A DNA stretch of 64,000 nt, taken from positions 24,457 to 88,456 of the forward strand of contig CAYJKJ010000011.1 in NCBI GenBank assembly GCA_964370715.1, given 5' to 3'. Below, one piece after another: positions 18,143 to 26,620 of this stretch. Made by a program: the position numbers and the translations under genes. This stretch comes from CAYJAY01 sp964370715 (GTDB lineage: Bacteria > Bacillota > Clostridia > Oscillospirales > Ruminococcaceae). The first letter of the stretch is position 1. The number at the start of each line of letters is the position of its first letter. Under the pieces are notes generated by a model, which saw only the letters and a program-made list of their open reading frames with translations, was not told the origin of the DNA and did not search any database.

Positions 18143-18994
18143 ATGCCGGAAAAAGATTTGTTCCACCGATTAACCCTTATGTATTATCATTTGACAAAAA
18201 CCGAAAAAAGAATTGCCGACTATATTATCGCCAACAAGCGCGAGGTTCAGTATATGTCGATAAACGAACTGTCAGACGCTTGCGACGTTGCCGATGCTTC
18301 GATATCTCGTTTTTGTCAAAAGATAAAATGCAACGGATTTAATGGATTTAAACTAGAGCTTGCTTCCTCGCTTGCAAACCGTTCGGTTATGCCTGAGCCT
18401 GTCGAGATACTCGACACCGATGATCCAAAAGTGTTTTATGAACAGGTTAAAAACTTTCATGTTGAAACGCTTCAAGAATCTCTAGCTCTAGTAGATCCTT
18501 TAAAAATTAACAGTGCGGTAGATTTGATTTCCTCCGCCGGAACAGTTCTCTGTGTTGGTCAAGGCGCTTCGATGATCATGGCGCAAGAAGCAGCACACCT
18601 TTTTTCAACCGTTCGAGGAAACGTTGTTGCTATGCTTGATTCCCACATTCAAGCAACGATAGCAAGCAACCTAAATTCAAATGATATAGTTCTTTTCTTT
18701 TGTTATTCCGGCTCGACAAGGGAACTCCTCGAGATGATCGAACTAAACAAAAGCAACAACGTTAAAACGATACTTATAACAAGATATCCTAGGTCGCAAG
18801 GTGCGCTCCAAGCCGATATAGTTTTGCAATGCGGTTCAATCCAATCCCCTCAACACATGGGTTCGGTTGGCGCTAAGATAGCCCAACTGTTTATACTAGA
18901 TGTTCTGTTTTTAGAATATAGCAAAAGAAACCCCGAACAATGCAAAAAATATAAAGAAAAAATTCTTAAAGCGCTTTCAAAAAAGCATCTATAA
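18143..18994 (+). CDS. RpiR/MurR-family transcriptional regulator
   Basis: A 283-residue one-component regulator: an N-terminal HTH_6 DNA-binding domain (residues 1-77, with TKTEKRIADYI and ADASISRFCQK as recognition region) and a SIS phosphosugar-binding domain (about 120-255, with VGQGASMIMAQEAAHLF and FCYSGSTRELLE). Family members respond to sugar phosphates such as ManNAc-6-P or GlcNAc-6-P in sialic-acid operons. It is 18 bases after nanA. Likely it autoregulates the operon, possibly through the palindrome at 13857-13875. Confidence 0.9.
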   Translation: MPEKDLFHRLTLMYYHLTKTEKRIADYIIANKREVQYMSINELSDACDVADASISRFCQKIKCNGFNGFKLELASSLANRSVMPEPVEILDTDDPKVFYEQVKNFHVETLQESLALVDPLKINSAVDLISSAGTVLCVGQGASMIMAQEAAHLFSTVRGNVVAMLDSHIQATIASNLNSNDIVLFFCYSGSTRELLEMIELNKSNNVKTILITRYPRSQGALQADIVLQCGSIQSPQHMGSVGAKIAQLFILDVLFLEYSKRNPEQCKKYKEKILKALSKKHL

Positions 18995-19000
18995 ATAATC

Positions 19001-19236
19001 TTCACCTTCGGTGAAGCTATTGGAAATACTGCTTGTCGAGCTGTCGCTCGCCATTTTGCACCGTTGGTGCAAAAATCGCAGTATTTCTAAAAATCGAAGC
19101 TTAGCGGTTATATAAATCATCTCCGCCTTTGGGCGGAGATATTGGAAATACTGCTTGTCGAGCTGTCGCTCGCCATTTTGCACCGTTGGTGCAAAAATCG
19201 CAGTATTTCTAAAAATTGAAGCTTAGCGGTTATATA
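19001..19236. repeat. Two tandem copies of a 96-bp structured repeat (122-bp period)
   Basis: 19019-19114 and 19141-19236 differ at a single position (C/T near the 3' end). Each copy folds as a three-way junction: a 10-bp closing stem (GAAATACTGC/GCAGTATTTC), an inner CGAGC/GCTCG hairpin and a 9-bp TTTTGCACC/GGTGCAAAA hairpin. Each is preceded by a short hairpin of different sequence but the same position (CTTCACC-TTCG type at 19001, CTCCGCC type at 19121). No ORF is supported here. Confidence 0.85.
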
Positions 19237-19282
19237 TTGCGCATCTGCCTTTGGCAGGCGCATTTAGATTTTTATACGCCGT

Positions 19283-19388
19283 GTAGGGAATGCATTGTAT
19301 GCATTCCGAAATGCAAAATACGAAATGCGAAAACCAAAATCGGCATAGCGCACCAGAAATGGCGGAACGCATACAATGCGTTCCCTAC
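19283..19388. mobile_element. MITE-like palindromic element, copy A
   Basis: 106 bp bounded by GTAGGGAATGCAT and ATGCGTTCCCTAC. Each end also folds locally (GGAATGCAT/ATGCATTCC at the left, GGAACGCAT/ATGCGTTCC at the right). It contains one copy of the 19-bp unit (GGCGGAACGCATAC) that is expanded in copy B at 32630. It encodes no transposase, so it would be non-autonomous. It appears inserted into a third unit of the structured repeat. Confidence 0.75.
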
Positions 19389-19396
19389 GATTTACT

Positions 19397-19438
19397 CCGT
19401 TGGTGCAAAAATCGCAGTATTTCTAAAAATCGAAGCTT
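19397..19438. repeat. Partial third unit of the structured repeat
   Basis: 42 bases identical to the 3' part of the upstream 96-bp units (from CCGTTGGTGC to GAAGCTT), left as a remnant on the right side of the palindromic element. A head-end hairpin (CTGCC/GGCAG, about 19245) lies on its left side. Confidence 0.75.
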
Positions 19439-19491
19439 CATTGCGCATCTGCCTTATGTTCCAAACATTATATTAAAAAAAGAGGTATCAA

Positions 19492-20124
19492 ATGAACCGA
19501 AAACACATTTTGCTTTATGGAGATTCAAACACATGGGGCTACAACGCCGAAACACAAGGAAGATTTTCCGATGATGAGCGTTGGGGAAACCTCCTTGCTG
19601 AAATGCTGGGCGACGAATATGATGTTGCGCAAAACGGATTAAACGGAAGAACCACCGTTTTTGATGACCCTCTAACCGAAGATCTCAGCGGCCTTGCTCA
19701 TATAAGGGTGGCGCTCGCTTGCCATGCACCGCTCGAGATAGTTGTTATAATGCTTGGAACAAATGATTGCAAACAAAGATTTAACGCCACCCCCGAAAAC
19801 ATCGTTCGTGGGGTCGAAAACGTTGTTCAAAAAGCAAGGAGCTATGATTATCTTTGCGGCGAAAAAAGAATTATTATTGTCGCTCCAATTAACATTGATG
19901 ACAGAATATGCAACACCGAAATGTTTGGCATGATGGGAGAGGGTTGCGCCGAAAAATCCCAAAAACTGCCTGAACTTTTGGAAGCGAAAGCGAAAGAACT
20001 CGGTTGCGAATATCTTAATGCAAACGACTTTGTCACCCCTATAACGGCGGACTATATGCATTTTGACCTTAAAAGCCAGCAGCCGTTTGCAACCGCTTTG
20101 TATAAAAAGATAAAAGGAGTTTAA
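19492..20124 (+). CDS. SGNH/GDSL hydrolase, possible sialate O-acetylesterase
   Basis: A 210-residue SGNH esterase with no signal peptide, hence cytoplasmic. Block I is LLYGDSNTWGY (nucleophile Ser near residue 12), block III is MLGTNDCK near 88, and the block V Asp/His are in ADYMHF near 187. ATG 19492 follows AGAGGT. In this operon a deacetylase acting on O-acetylated sialic acid is attractive, by analogy of role to NanS, but the sequence itself resembles general arylesterases. Its stop lies 4 bases before the epimerase gene. Confidence 0.85.
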   Translation: MNRKHILLYGDSNTWGYNAETQGRFSDDERWGNLLAEMLGDEYDVAQNGLNGRTTVFDDPLTEDLSGLAHIRVALACHAPLEIVVIMLGTNDCKQRFNATPENIVRGVENVVQKARSYDYLCGEKRIIIVAPINIDDRICNTEMFGMMGEGCAEKSQKLPELLEAKAKELGCEYLNANDFVTPITADYMHFDLKSQQPFATALYKKIKGV

Positions 20125-20128
20125 TTAA

Positions 20129-21322
20129 ATGCAAAATTTAAACGAACTACACGCCTTTGTTAAGTCGGAACTTGACAAGAGCATTGATTTTTGGGTTAAA
20201 AACGGATTTGACAAAAAAAACGGCGGTATGTATACCTGCCTAGACCAAACAGGCGAAATCTATTCAACCGACAAATCGGTTTGGATGCAAGGGCGAACAG
20301 CATATACCTTCGCTTATCTTTGCAACACATATGGCGAAAAAAAAGAATGGCACGATATCTCTAAATCCTGCCTTGATTTTCTCGAAAATCATTGTATAAA
20401 TCACGATGCCGGCGGCAGAATGTATTTCACCGTCACCGCCGAAGGCTTGCCGTTGCGCCAACGCCGCTACTGCTTTTCCGAAGGGTTCTATGCTATTGCA
20501 AACGCCGAATACTACGCTTTGACCAAAAAGCCGGAATACCTCGAAAGAGCCAAAAAAGCTTATAATCTTATATATCAACTTAACAACGGACTAATCAAAG
20601 ACCCCACAGGGTTTTCGAGCAAGACTATCGAAACAACGAGAAGCGGAAGAGCGCTTGCAAACCCGATGATCTTTTTAAACATAAGCAATGTTCTTTGCCG
20701 AGTGGACCCCGAAAACAGCGAGCTTTATGATACCTATTGCGACGAATGCGTTGAACAAATTTTGAAATACCATCGCAAAAAAGAACTTAAAGCAACTCTC
20801 GAAACGGTTGGATTAAACGGCGAATTTATGAAAGATATAACCGCCGGAAGGGTGGTTAGCCCCGGACACGATATCGAATGTGCTTGGTTTTTGATGGAAT
20901 ATGCCAACCGCAAAGGCGATAAAGAGCTTTATAATGAGGGGTTAAGCATAATAAAAGATGCTCTTGATATGGGATGGGATAACGAATATGGCGGTATTCT
21001 TTATTTTATCGATTGCCTTGGGAAACCTCCCGAAGCTTATGAACACGACATGAAACTATGGTGGCCCCATAACGAAGCGTTGATTGCGCTTTTGATGGCA
21101 TATAAAGACACAAAGCAACAATACTATCTCGATTGGCTGTTAAAGGTTGCGAACTACTGCAAGCAATATTTCACCGACGAAAAAAATGGCGAATGGTTTG
21201 GATATCTTCGCCGAGACGGAAAGCCAACACAACCCTCCACCAAAGGAAGCACCTTTAAAGGGCCTTTCCATCTTCAACGTTGTTTGATAATGCTAGACTT
21301 AATGCTAACCGAAATATTGTAA
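20129..21322 (+). CDS. AGE-family N-acylglucosamine 2-epimerase
   Basis: An (alpha/alpha)6-barrel epimerase of 397 residues, expected to interconvert N-acetylmannosamine and N-acetylglucosamine. Family motifs: KSVWMQGRTAYTFAYL near residue 50, the catalytic histidine in SPGHDIECAW near 246, LWWPHNEALIALLMAYK near 310 and the second histidine in GPFHLQRCL near 381. This type replaces the ManNAc-6-P epimerase NanE found in many Firmicutes, so ManNAc would be epimerised before phosphorylation. It is the last gene of the sialic-acid operon. Cellobiose 2-epimerase is the main alternative. Confidence 0.87.
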   Translation: MQNLNELHAFVKSELDKSIDFWVKNGFDKKNGGMYTCLDQTGEIYSTDKSVWMQGRTAYTFAYLCNTYGEKKEWHDISKSCLDFLENHCINHDAGGRMYFTVTAEGLPLRQRRYCFSEGFYAIANAEYYALTKKPEYLERAKKAYNLIYQLNNGLIKDPTGFSSKTIETTRSGRALANPMIFLNISNVLCRVDPENSELYDTYCDECVEQILKYHRKKELKATLETVGLNGEFMKDITAGRVVSPGHDIECAWFLMEYANRKGDKELYNEGLSIIKDALDMGWDNEYGGILYFIDCLGKPPEAYEHDMKLWWPHNEALIALLMAYKDTKQQYYLDWLLKVANYCKQYFTDEKNGEWFGYLRRDGKPTQPSTKGSTFKGPFHLQRCLIMLDLMLTEIL

Positions 21323-21323
21323 C

Positions 21324-21352
21324 TTGAATGTTTTATCTTTTTCGGGTATAAT
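21324..21352 (+). promoter_or_regulatory. Promoter of orphan pilin 2
   Basis: TTGAAT, 17-base spacer, TATAAT, beginning right at the epimerase stop codon. It gives the pilin gene its own start near 21359. Confidence 0.75.
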
Positions 21353-21383
21353 AAAGAAAATACTAGTCTAGAGGAATATGAAT

Positions 21384-21959
21384 ATGAAATCCGTCACCAA
21401 GAATAAAGGTTTCACATTGGTGGAACTTATAATTGTAGTTGCTATTATTGCGGTTTTAGCAGCTGTTCTCGCTCCACAGTATCTAAGATATGTTGAAAGA
21501 GCAAGGCAATCAAACGACCTGCAAGTTGCAACCAACTACATGAGAGCCGCAACGGTTGCGGTAAGCGACCTTTCTGTAGGATATCATACTGCTACCGCTG
21601 AGTGGTATGGATTTAAATGGGGTTATTCGACAGGAGGTGTCGACGAGATGAATATGCACGTCGGCACAGCACCTTTATACTCAGGTGTTCCCAATATCTA
21701 TGGTCCTAGCGGAACAAACAGAGATGCCTTAATGCAACATGAAGTTGCAAGAACGATGGGTTGGGTAAATGATAAAGATGAGCATGATCCTGACCTGATT
21801 GATAGACCTCAATCGGAAGCTGCTCAGCGCGTACCCGGCGGCGATATGAATTCTTTTGTTTTTTATATAAATGTCAGAACCGGCGAAATAATGGTTGATA
21901 AAAACAAAAGCGCAAACTGGGTTAATATAATCGGAGTTAACGCTCCGTTAACCCCCTAA
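21384..21959 (+). CDS. Type IV pilin-like protein (orphan prepilin 2)
   Basis: A 191-residue prepilin. The basic leader ends at KG|FTLVE, followed by the hydrophobic helix LIIVVAIIAVLAAVLAPQYL and then ERARQSNDLQVAT, matching the pilin at 11722. Two ATGs are possible; 21384 has GAGG nine bases upstream, while 21378 is only three bases away from it. A strong terminator follows, so this is a monocistronic unit. No pilus assembly ATPase, platform or peptidase is nearby. The soluble domain is rich in Gly, Tyr and Trp and I do not recognise it. Confidence 0.87.
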   Translation: MKSVTKNKGFTLVELIIVVAIIAVLAAVLAPQYLRYVERARQSNDLQVATNYMRAATVAVSDLSVGYHTATAEWYGFKWGYSTGGVDEMNMHVGTAPLYSGVPNIYGPSGTNRDALMQHEVARTMGWVNDKDEHDPDLIDRPQSEAAQRVPGGDMNSFVFYINVRTGEIMVDKNKSANWVNIIGVNAPLTP

Positions 21960-21994
21960 TCAAACTTCTTCAAAGCAATATTTCAGAATAAACC

Positions 21995-22033
21995 AAAGTA
22001 GGCAGAATTAAAATGCTTCTGCCTACTTTTTTT
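21995..22033 (+). terminator. Intrinsic terminator of pilin 2 gene
   Basis: A 13-bp stem (AAAGTAGGCAGAA/TTCTGCCTACTTT) followed by seven T residues. It may also serve the convergent gene at 22105. Confidence 0.88.
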
Positions 22034-22045
22034 ATAGCTATTTTT

Positions 22046-22074
22046 TAACCCCCTCGAAAAACTCGAGAGGGTTA
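22046..22074. repeat. Inverted repeat between convergent genes
   Basis: TAACCCCCTCGA/TCGAGAGGGTTA with one mismatch and a five-base loop. It lacks a T run on the minus strand, so it is only a weak terminator candidate for the gene starting at 23850. Confidence 0.45.
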
Positions 22075-22104
22075 TTTATTACTGCCGACATATTTATTGC
22101 TCTG

Positions 22105-23850
22105 TTATTCGTCTGTTTGTTGTTCCTCGTTCTCTAGGTCTACTGTTTCCTCAATCGAAACAACAACTTCCATTTCTTCAGCGGCTTTCTCGATTATCAT
22201 TAATCCCTCTGCCATAACACTCTTTTGTTTATCAGAAAAACTGTTTGCAGTTATCGAAACGGTGTCTCCTATATCTGCTAGAACTACATCGCTGTCGAGA
22301 GAGGCTATTATCGAGAAATAAACATCGCTATCTTCAAGATTAACAAAATAATATGAATTGCCGTCGACCACCGCCGAGCGGATATCCGCTATCATTCCCT
22401 CATATGAAGAGGTCGTTCCCTCTTGTTGGTCTTGGTCGGGCGACCCCGAGGAGAGGTTGTTTTGTTGAAGCAGCCTTAGATATTCCTGTTCGCACTGTTC
22501 AACGGTAGCTCCTGTTGCAACTATTTGATACTGCTCAACGTTTACCATAGCATACATCTTAACGAGTTGTGAGTTGTCTTTAAGAGCCATGAAATAGGTT
22601 GGTTGCCCCTCAACGTTTAACAATAGCGGGAACGTTGCGATATATCGAAGATGTTGAACCACCCCTTCGGCTGAAAGTTGCGCCGAAACTTCGGTAGCCC
22701 CCGCCGCTTCATAGAACTTTGTTTCTTTTGTTCTTTGGTTGGTCAATATAAATCCAATATTCGATTGGTCCGCCATAACCGATGTTATGCCGGTGTAGAC
22801 ATATATATCGTCGTCAAGAGCTATATAGTTGTGGCCCTCTGTCGTGACGGTAACTTCTTGTTGACCAAATATCGAGTTCAAAAATCCGTTTACATAACGC
22901 CCATGGTAGTTATACTGTTGCATAATTAGATTAGCCGAGAAAATTCTGTCAACCCAACTTGGGACATCTTCAATGCTATAGTATGTCGATTCCCCCGTTA
23001 GCGCATTAACGAGAACAGCGCCTGTTACATCAACTCCGCCAAAAAGACCGATAGTTTTTTCGATTCTCGGAGCGATCCAATATGGCGTTTTGTCTTCATC
23101 GATCTCAAAATGAATAGAATCAAACATATAGGTTGGATATTGGAAACGTAGGTGTCGATAGATGTTTCTGCCAAAAAGTTCGCTTGGGCTATACTTAATA
23201 TATTGATCCTCAAGGCGAACAACATCAACGTCTTGCGTTGTCATATCAACATACATATAAGCCGGTATACCCATCGTGCGGTTATTGAGCCATTTGAAAA
23301 AATCGCCATATTCAAGATATGTTACACGAACCGGTGTGTTGTCAAAATTTATCTGGGTGTAGTTGCTTGAAACGGTGAACTGGCTGACCATGTCGGAAAG
23401 TTCGCCTAGTTTTCTGTTTCCTAGTTGAACTGCGGATTGTTCGTCTACCATTGGGATTTTGTCATACGATATCTCGTCGACATCGCTTGCGAAATCCCCT
23501 GTTTCGACCGTTAAAAGGTCTCGGTATGCCGAAGCTCGAAAGATCTCCGCCGATATAATGCTTCCGCCTATGTTGATAATGAAAAAAACAACAAAGATGA
23601 TAAGCGGAATTTTGCAGTTTTTCTTAACAAAAACAAGATAGCCTTTCGGGTCTTTGAGCATCAACACCCCCGAAAGCAGCATCATCGAGATGACGTATAC
23701 AGCGAGCAACATAAATATAAATCCATAAAACTGCTCCGATTGCAGGTTGATTGCCGGTAGATTAAGATAGAAATAAAAAAATCCGACAACGGCGGTTACT
23801 ACTATTGAAACAACAATAGCTTTCGCTCTTGATAGGTTAAAACCGTTCAT
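22105..23850 (-). CDS. Conserved-type membrane protein of unknown function with large extracytoplasmic domain
   Basis: 581 residues. Three predicted transmembrane helices in the first 105 residues (about 11-31, 41-63, 80-101), then a soluble region of roughly 400 residues rich in Tyr, Asp and beta-type sequence, probably outside the cell. Two sub-repeats of that region resemble each other weakly. Near residues 490-565, after a Ser/Gln/Asp linker, there is a beta-rich segment with an OB-like pattern (GMIADIRSAVVDGNSYYFVNL). The C-terminus is acidic. AGGA precedes the ATG and a good promoter lies upstream. I do not recognise a family with confidence and assign no function. Confidence 0.8.
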   Translation of the reverse strand: MNGFNLSRAKAIVVSIVVTAVVGFFYFYLNLPAINLQSEQFYGFIFMLLAVYVISMMLLSGVLMLKDPKGYLVFVKKNCKIPLIIFVVFFIINIGGSIISAEIFRASAYRDLLTVETGDFASDVDEISYDKIPMVDEQSAVQLGNRKLGELSDMVSQFTVSSNYTQINFDNTPVRVTYLEYGDFFKWLNNRTMGIPAYMYVDMTTQDVDVVRLEDQYIKYSPSELFGRNIYRHLRFQYPTYMFDSIHFEIDEDKTPYWIAPRIEKTIGLFGGVDVTGAVLVNALTGESTYYSIEDVPSWVDRIFSANLIMQQYNYHGRYVNGFLNSIFGQQEVTVTTEGHNYIALDDDIYVYTGITSVMADQSNIGFILTNQRTKETKFYEAAGATEVSAQLSAEGVVQHLRYIATFPLLLNVEGQPTYFMALKDNSQLVKMYAMVNVEQYQIVATGATVEQCEQEYLRLLQQNNLSSGSPDQDQQEGTTSSYEGMIADIRSAVVDGNSYYFVNLEDSDVYFSIIASLDSDVVLADIGDTVSITANSFSDKQKSVMAEGLMIIEKAAEEMEVVVSIEETVDLENEEQQTDE

Positions 23851-23908
23851 TAATTTCCTCCAAAAAAGAATATATATATCAATTACTATATTTTTTGATA
23901 TTAATTTA

Positions 23909-23937
23909 ATTCTATACCACTAGTTTTAAAATGTCAA
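23909..23937 (-). promoter_or_regulatory. Promoter of the 581-residue membrane protein gene
   Basis: On the minus strand TTGACA, 17-base spacer, TAGAAT. It is back to back with the promoter at 23959. Confidence 0.75.
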
Positions 23938-23958
23938 TTTGTTATTTCTAAATAAAGA

Positions 23959-23987
23959 TTGATGTTAAAACTAAAATAATATATAAT
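23959..23987 (+). promoter_or_regulatory. Promoter of the DUF6020-like gene
   Basis: TTGATG, 17-base spacer, TATAAT, giving a start near 23994, about 75 bases before the chosen ATG. Confidence 0.65.
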
Positions 23988-24070
23988 TATACTGATTATG
24001 ACAATGTAATAAACTATTCTTGCTAAACAAGATATTTCACCAACAAAAAATTTTAGGCGGTTCAATCCAG

Positions 24071-25720
24071 ATGAATTATAAAAACTCTATTACTTTTTCT
24101 AAAAATATATTAAAAGATTTCAAACAAAACTATAGCAAAACCGTTTCGAACTTTACCAAAACAGAAAAGTTTTTGTTTTGTTCGTTTCATCTTCTACTTT
24201 CGCTTTATATAACGCTAACACAAGTAACCCTTGTTGTTTTCAGCCTTATCCCCCATGCAGTTTTAGGGCTTATAAGCCTTGCTACTTTTGTTGTAGTTTA
24301 TATTGGCCTTTTTTATCTTTCAGATTTTATAAGCAAAAAACCTATATACTATAACGCTAAAGCTAAACCTTTCGATTTTAAGTTTGCTATTATTGTTTTT
24401 TTATTAACGGAGTTTATTGTTTTGCTAGCGTTCCTTGTTGTGTATCCCGGGCAGACAACCACCGATGTAAATGCGCAGTGGATGCAGGTTCAAACGCTCG
24501 CCATAGATGACTGGCATCCGGCAATACACACACTCACAATGTTATTAGCTACAAAGATCTTCAACAGCTATTCTTTAGTTGTGTTTCTTCAATGTGTTCT
24601 GTTTGGAATTTTAGTTGCCTATCTTTTGTCTACCCTCAAACGTTATGGCTTTTCAAAAAAATTGGTTTATTTTGTTCTTGCCTTTTTGCTTATTAACAAA
24701 AACAACAACATCATAATGACCGTTGCATTAAAAGACTCTGCGTTTTCTTTGTCTGTTTTGTTTCTTTCAACCCTTCTAATACATATATATCTAACTGATG
24801 GAGAATGGCTCAAAAAGCCTCTTAACATCGCTTTGTTCTCGGTTGTTACCGCCTACACAACGATGGTTCGCCACAACGCTCTTTTGTTCACAGTTGCTGC
24901 GTTGATTATGCTTGTTATCCTCTTTAAAAAATATCGAAAGCAAGCGCTATGTTGCATAGCGATAACCCTTGTTGTTATTGGATTAATTCGAGGACCTTTG
25001 TATTCTTCTTTCGATGTAACCTATCGGGAGAACCAAACAGGTCTTGAAACTATTGGGCTTCCAATGACAATACTTTGCGATATTATGGTAACAAACCCAA
25101 ACGCTCTCGACCCCGAAACAAAAAACTTCCTAAACCAAGCAACTAGCGACCAAGGTTGGATAGACGGCTACACCAAAGGAAACTTCAACTCGGTTAAGTT
25201 TAGAACCGACTTTGTTCATATATGGGCGTTCACCCCAACGGAAGACATCTTGATGATGACATATCGAAGCATACTTAATGCAACGACAATAGCTATCAAC
25301 GCCGTTATAGAGCTAACTGATATGGTTTGGAAAACAACAGGAGAGCCTGAAGGTATGCTTCATATTACAGGTCATTTCGCCGAATACCAGTCACAATACG
25401 AAACTGGGGTCGAAATTCCGCAGTCGGTAATAACTAGCGCAACAAATCTTTATACCGCAATCTTCTCGTTGGTTCCAAACTATGTTACCGAGGCTCTTTC
25501 ATTTATCGGTCTGCATTTTCTCGCTATAATGTTGTTTTCCTTTTTCGCTTGCAAACAAAAAGGGATGAAAGCATTGTTGCTTGTTCTTCCGGTTATCCTT
25601 TATAACATTGGAACAATGGCGGTGCTTTGCGGCAACGATTATAGATTTTTCCATTATAACCTTTTGATTTCCGCAGCGTTCGTTGTTGTATTTTTAGCAA
25701 AAAGAAAAAACAATTCTTAA
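24071..25720 (+). CDS. DUF6020-like polytopic membrane protein
   Basis: 549 residues from ATG 24071, which has AGGCGG upstream; the further-upstream in-frame TTG (24020) has no site. It has about 12 hydrophobic helices and an extracellular loop with YPGQTTTDVNAQWMQ and DWHPAIHTL, a pattern I associate with the DUF6020 family, which resembles lipid-linked glycosyltransferases. A second large loop (about residues 315-440) lies outside. The substrate is unknown. It overlaps nothing; the radical SAM gene starts within about 14 bases of its stop. Confidence 0.75.
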   Translation: MNYKNSITFSKNILKDFKQNYSKTVSNFTKTEKFLFCSFHLLLSLYITLTQVTLVVFSLIPHAVLGLISLATFVVVYIGLFYLSDFISKKPIYYNAKAKPFDFKFAIIVFLLTEFIVLLAFLVVYPGQTTTDVNAQWMQVQTLAIDDWHPAIHTLTMLLATKIFNSYSLVVFLQCVLFGILVAYLLSTLKRYGFSKKLVYFVLAFLLINKNNNIIMTVALKDSAFSLSVLFLSTLLIHIYLTDGEWLKKPLNIALFSVVTAYTTMVRHNALLFTVAALIMLVILFKKYRKQALCCIAITLVVIGLIRGPLYSSFDVTYRENQTGLETIGLPMTILCDIMVTNPNALDPETKNFLNQATSDQGWIDGYTKGNFNSVKFRTDFVHIWAFTPTEDILMMTYRSILNATTIAINAVIELTDMVWKTTGEPEGMLHITGHFAEYQSQYETGVEIPQSVITSATNLYTAIFSLVPNYVTEALSFIGLHFLAIMLFSFFACKQKGMKALLLVLPVILYNIGTMAVLCGNDYRFFHYNLLISAAFVVVFLAKRKNNS

Positions 25721-25727
25721 AACGGAG

Positions 25728-26600
25728 TTGAATATCATCAAAGAGATTATAGCAAAAAGCATCCTTTCTCAAAAAAACAACATCAACATCTATCGGGGTT
25801 GCACCCATGGTTGTATCTACTGTGATTCAAGAAGCGAATGCTATGGGATGACCTATACCTTTGAAGATATCGAGGTCAAGACAAACGCCGTCGAGCTTCT
25901 TGACAAGGCGCTTTCAAAAAAGAAACAGCGCTGTGTTGTGACAACTGGGGCGATGACCGACCCATATCTTCCGCTCGAAAAAGAGCTTTTGCAGATGCGC
26001 AGATGTCTTGAAGTCATCGAAAAACACCGGTTTGGCGTTTCGGTTCTAACGAAATCCGATCTCGTTTTAAGGGATCTTGATATTCTTGAAAGAATAAACG
26101 AAACCGCCAAAAGCGTTGTTCAGATGACGTTAACGACGTATGACGAAAAACTTTGTAGCATCGTTGAACCAAACGTTTGCACCACTAAAGCAAGGGTTGA
26201 AGCATTGAAAAAGGTTGGCGAAAGAGGCATTCCAACCTTCGTTTGGCTTTGCCCTATTCTCCCCCACATTAATGACACAGCGGAAAACATCCAAGGTCTT
26301 CTCGACTATTGCAAACAAGCAGATGTTAAAGGGATATTAACTTTTGGCGTTGGCATGACGTTAAGATATGGAAACAGGGAATATTTTTATCAAAAACTCG
26401 ACCAACATTTCCCCGGATTGAAAAAACAATATATGAGAGATTTCGGCTCGTCCTACGGAATAAGAAGCAAAAACAGCGCCGAACTTTCAAAGATTATAAA
26501 AACGTTTTGCAAAAAAAATAATATGTTATATGGCGAAAAACAAATCTTTAGTTTCATCTCGGAATTTCCGAATATCGATGAACAGATTTCGTTGTTTTAA
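25728..26600 (+). CDS. SPL-family radical SAM protein
   Basis: About 290 residues, related to spore photoproduct lyase. The radical SAM cluster motif is CTHGCIYC (Cys at about 26, 30, 33), preceded by INIYRG and followed by DSRSECYGM, all characteristic of the SPL-like family. The rest is a partial TIM barrel with TTGAMTDPYLPLEKE and LPHINDT. True SplB needs a C-terminal conserved Cys; this protein lacks an obvious equivalent, so the reaction is unknown. Start is uncertain: TTG 25728 directly abuts GGAG with no spacer, while ATC 25734 has ideal spacing. Confidence 0.85.
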   Translation: MNIIKEIIAKSILSQKNNINIYRGCTHGCIYCDSRSECYGMTYTFEDIEVKTNAVELLDKALSKKKQRCVVTTGAMTDPYLPLEKELLQMRRCLEVIEKHRFGVSVLTKSDLVLRDLDILERINETAKSVVQMTLTTYDEKLCSIVEPNVCTTKARVEALKKVGERGIPTFVWLCPILPHINDTAENIQGLLDYCKQADVKGILTFGVGMTLRYGNREYFYQKLDQHFPGLKKQYMRDFGSSYGIRSKNSAELSKIIKTFCKKNNMLYGEKQIFSFISEFPNIDEQISLF

Positions 26601-26620
26601 TCGCAAAAACAAAGGACTTA

